DNA of 8,662 nt, from the NCBI GenBank assembly GCA_005800405.1, contig SYFN01000008.1, positions 1-8,662 of the forward strand, in the 5' to 3' direction. This stretch comes from Burkholderiales bacterium. Its GTDB lineage: Bacteria > Pseudomonadota > Gammaproteobacteria > Burkholderiales > Burkholderiaceae_D. Positions within the stretch are counted from its first letter, which is position 1; the number at the start of each line of letters is the position of its first letter. A program made the translations under genes and the position numbers. The notes below the pieces were generated by a model. The model worked only from the letters and a program-made list of their open reading frames with translations. It did not search any database and was not told the origin of the DNA. This document shows, one piece after another, positions 7,219-8,662 of this stretch.

Positions 7219-7840
7219 CCAGCACCGCGCTTGCAGTTTCTCCGATACGCGAAAGCACATCGGTGGCCATGTCGCTGCTGAATCGTTGCGCATCAGGCGA
7301 CGCCAGCACGAGCAAACCGATGCTTTGCTCGGTTTCGGGCTTACGCAATGGAATCAGCGCTGCGGACTGCATCGCAGCGGCATTGGTCAACCAAGCGAGA
7401 CCCGGCTTGCCGTTCGCGGCGCCGCAATAGGGCGCCTTGAGCTGATCGGCATACGCGCGCGCGTCACCTGCATCGGTGCAGTGGTCCCAGAGAAGCAGGG
7501 TGGCTTCAGGAAGATCGAATGCTTCTCTCAGCGTTTGCGCAACCGCTTCTCCCAGATCGTTGGCGTCTTGCGAGCGCCAGAGCTGCAGGGTCCATTGATG
7601 GAAGTTGGTCATGATGGCGTCATTGTCTTTTGCGATACGCGTCAGATTGGAGAGCTTTAATTCCAGCTGACGGATTTTTTCTCGCAGCAGTTCAGCCTGT
7701 CGGTCTTGCAGCGATACCGTGCGACCACCAAGCGCAGAACTCAGCTTCAGGTTGGCTGTGAGCTCGGGGTTATCTTCGAAAAACTCAGGATGCTCCAACA
7801 GGAAGTCTGCAACCGCTTGAGCGTCTGTGTGTTCAGTCAT
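7202..7840 (-). CDS. DUF484 family protein (YigA-like), GAF-related fold
   Basis: This is a 212-residue cytoplasmic protein of unknown function. The N-terminus carries the family signature (QAVADFLLEHPEFFEDNPELTANLKL, residues 8-33), followed by GGRTVSLQDRQAELLREKI. A predicted coiled coil spans about 44-72. The remainder (about 75-210) has a GAF-like pattern with LPEATLLLWDH, GLAWLTNAAAMQSAALIPL and SIGLLVLASPDAQRFSSDM. Family members sit next to xerC, as in E. coli dapF-yigA-xerC-yigB, but no activity is established. Its stop overlaps the xerC start by 17 bases, which suggests coupled translation. Only 15 bases separate it from the toxin gene upstream, and no ribosome-binding site is visible there. 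The usual upstream partner dapF is absent from this window. Confidence 0.92.
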   Translation of the reverse strand: MTEHTDAQAVADFLLEHPEFFEDNPELTANLKLSSALGGRTVSLQDRQAELLREKIRQLELKLSNLTRIAKDNDAIMTNFHQWTLQLWRSQDANDLGEAVAQTLREAFDLPEATLLLWDHCTDAGDARAYADQLKAPYCGAANGKPGLAWLTNAAAMQSAALIPLRKPETEQSIGLLVLASPDAQRFSSDMATDVLSRIGETASAVLDGLVG

Positions 7841-7855
7841 GATTTTGAAAGGTAT

Positions 7856-8110
7856 TCAATAATGGAAACGGCACTGGTGCACAATCAAGTCATCACCCTG
7901 AGTTTCAATTACGAGTCGGTGCTCGGGCGCGATTTTGAATGACATCAGCGAAACAAGCCCGAATTCTAGCCGGGTATGCCCCAAGTCTGGCAGTTTCTCG
8001 CCAGCGGCCAGCCGATCAAGCAGTTTTTCAACGCGTACTGCCATTGCAAGCTGGGACTGCCGCCACTAATCCAGATCTTCACGCGCATGCGATGTCAGCC
8101 ACAGGCTCAT
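7856..8110 (-). pseudogene. yoeB: YoeB/RelE-type mRNA interferase toxin gene with an amber codon at codon 15
   Basis: The ATG at 8110 overlaps the antitoxin stop as ATGA and opens an 84-codon frame, exactly the length of E. coli YoeB, ending in TGA at 7856. The N-terminus reads MSLWLTSHAREDLD, then TAG (8066-8068), then WRQSQLAMAVRVEKLL. It ends EHRLVIETQGDDLIVHQCRFHY. An ungapped alignment with E. coli YoeB, recalled from memory, places the amber at Tyr15, just before conserved Trp16. It retains Arg65, His83 and Tyr84. However, catalytic Glu46 is Thr46 and Arg59 is Lys59. Active YoeB cleaves mRNA in the ribosomal A site. Here the toxin is probably dead twice over, by truncation and by loss of the catalytic base. 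An internal ATG at 8044 could only give the C-terminal 62 residues. No frameshift is present. Confidence 0.8.
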
Positions 8111-8349
8111 TTCGTTTCGTGTCGGTTGAGATATTCGGCGCGCAGCTGCTGCAGACTCTGCTGCAAGCGCTCGTCATTGAGCGAGGTTGCCAGCAGATGA
8201 GCCATCTCCTGCAAGGCGCGCCAGCCGGCTTCGGTAACAAGCATTAGGTTGTCACCCGAATCACGGGCGATTAGGACCTCTTCTGATTCTGCTATGTCCA
8301 GAATGTCGTCGAGTCGGTGACGCAGCGTGTCAACGGTAAAGACTTGCAT
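8107..8349 (-). CDS. yefM: Phd/YefM-family antitoxin
   Basis: This is an 80-residue antitoxin that should bind and neutralise the YoeB-type toxin encoded next to it and repress its own promoter. The N-terminal part (MQVFTVDTLRHRLDDILDIAESEEVLIARDSG) has the Phd/YefM DNA-binding fold pattern: an early alpha helix, then a strand with a basic turn. NLMLVTEAGWRALQEMAHLLATS corresponds to the YefM segment ending in EETAYLLRS. The charged C-terminal tail (NDERLQQSLQQLRAEYLNRHETK) is the likely toxin-binding helix. The ATG at 8349 gives the normal length, although no good ribosome-binding site precedes it. The stop overlaps the toxin start by four bases, as in classical coupled pairs. The gene looks intact although its toxin is broken. 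Confidence 0.85.
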   Translation of the reverse strand: MQVFTVDTLRHRLDDILDIAESEEVLIARDSGDNLMLVTEAGWRALQEMAHLLATSLNDERLQQSLQQLRAEYLNRHETK

Positions 8350-8414
8350 GATAGCCGTGCGAAAAATGAGGTGGTAACCCGCTATCAGGTTGCAGGTGAT
8401 GGCCGCATTTTACT

Positions 8415-8424
8415 CGCGTACGCG
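8415..8424. promoter_or_regulatory. Palindrome upstream of the antitoxin, candidate operator
   Basis: CGCGTACGCG is a perfect 10-base palindrome about 65 bases before the antitoxin start. On the minus strand a TAAAAT lies directly downstream (8408-8413) and a TTGACC (8447-8452) lies upstream, so the palindrome falls within a plausible promoter region. Antitoxins of this family usually repress their own operon through short palindromes. Assignment rests on position and symmetry only; the -35/-10 spacing is not ideal. Confidence 0.35.
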
Positions 8425-8456
8425 TGCGAAAGTGCCCTCAGGAAAGACGGTCAAAT

Positions 8457-8480
8457 AAAAAAGGGTACCCGAAGGTACCC
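8457..8480 (-). terminator. Intrinsic terminator with UUCG loop (minus strand)
   Basis: On the minus strand GGGTACC, loop TTCG and GGTACCC form a perfect 7-base-pair stem with the very stable UUCG tetraloop, followed immediately by six T and then ATTT. This is a textbook Rho-independent terminator for a transcript entering from the right. It insulates the toxin-antitoxin operon from whatever lies upstream. Confidence 0.88.
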
Positions 8481-8662
8481 AAGGTATTACAGAGGAGATT
8501 AAATTCGCAGAAAAAGATCTGCAGTGTGAGTGGCGGCGAATTGGATACCAGTGTGGCGGATTAAAAGGGAGCCAGTCGATTGCTTAAAAAGGGCTTTTAG
8601 GAGCCCGACTTGGTTTGCAGCAATTACCCTATTTGCCTGTGCCAGTGTGCAAAGCGTAGCGC
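8481..8662. other. Right edge: no recognisable gene, second terminator inside
   Basis: Together with the antitoxin upstream region this makes a stretch of about 310 bases without a supported gene. All minus-strand frames entering from the edge stop within about 50 codons and show no family I recognise. A short gene end upstream of the terminators is expected but cannot be identified. A small inverted repeat, GCAGA/TCTGC, lies at about 8508-8522. No tRNA or promoter is evident. Confidence 0.4.
8586..8606 (-). terminator. Second intrinsic terminator (minus strand)
   Basis: On the minus strand GGGCT, a six-base loop and AGCCC form a short GC-rich stem, followed by five T (8590-8586) and AA. The loop can be narrowed by extra A-T/G-T pairs. 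It would stop transcription coming from beyond the right edge, about 110 bases before the UUCG terminator. Confidence 0.65.

Noticed and set aside
7219..7293. N-terminal extension of xerC to the ATG at 7293
   Set aside because: It lies wholly inside DUF484 in another frame and adds a segment unlike XerC; the ATG at 7218 gives the expected N-terminus.
7856..8044. Stand-alone 62-residue protein starting at the ATG at 8044
   Set aside because: It is the C-terminal three quarters of the YoeB-like toxin; the true start at 8110 overlaps the antitoxin stop and the frame is cut by the amber codon.

Overview
This window looks like a Betaproteobacterial chromosome, most probably order Burkholderiales and close to Oxalobacteraceae. 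The evidence is the single-cysteine DksA ending in LSLEAQQRRELKQKLYGD, the HslV N-terminus [13 protein letters not shown], and the grouping of hslV, dksA, a COG0523 GTPase, xerC and a DUF484 gene. Base composition is moderate, with slightly more G+C than A+T. Every gene I can support is on the minus strand, so transcription runs from high to low coordinates. Family assignments come from recognising motifs and remembered homologues, not from a search.

In the order of transcription, the right edge (8350-8662) holds no recognisable gene but has two minus-strand intrinsic terminators, one with a UUCG loop. A YefM/YoeB-type toxin-antitoxin pair follows: an intact antitoxin (8107-8349), then a toxin gene (7856-8110) with an amber codon at codon 15. 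Then come DUF484 (7202-7840) and xerC (6226-7218), overlapping by 17 bases, a COG0523 zinc-type GTPase with a histidine-rich loop (5114-6160), and dksA (4383-4835) behind a 278-base leader/promoter region and followed by a strong stem-loop. Next are a small exported histidine-containing protein (3836-4201) and a ZnuD-like TonB-dependent receptor (1756-3762). A STAS-domain gene broken by two amber codons (352-1512) follows, and finally the start of hslV (1-242), which runs off the left edge.

The genes fall into three themes. xerC with DUF484 is a conserved pair linked to chromosome dimer resolution. hslV and dksA are stress and stringent-response housekeeping genes. The COG0523 GTPase, the ZnuD-like receptor and the small secreted protein suggest metal (probably zinc) acquisition and allocation, although I found no convincing Zur operator.

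The most unusual signal is that the only two damaged genes are each intact in one frame and are interrupted only by TAG: two in the STAS gene and one in the toxin. None of the nine visible stop codons is TAG (seven TGA, two TAA). One amber falls exactly where E. coli YoeB has Tyr15. Ordinary pseudogene decay is the likeliest explanation, because about 2,000 codons of intact genes contain no internal TAG and the toxin also lacks its catalytic glutamate. Amber suppression or recoding is nevertheless a specific and testable alternative.
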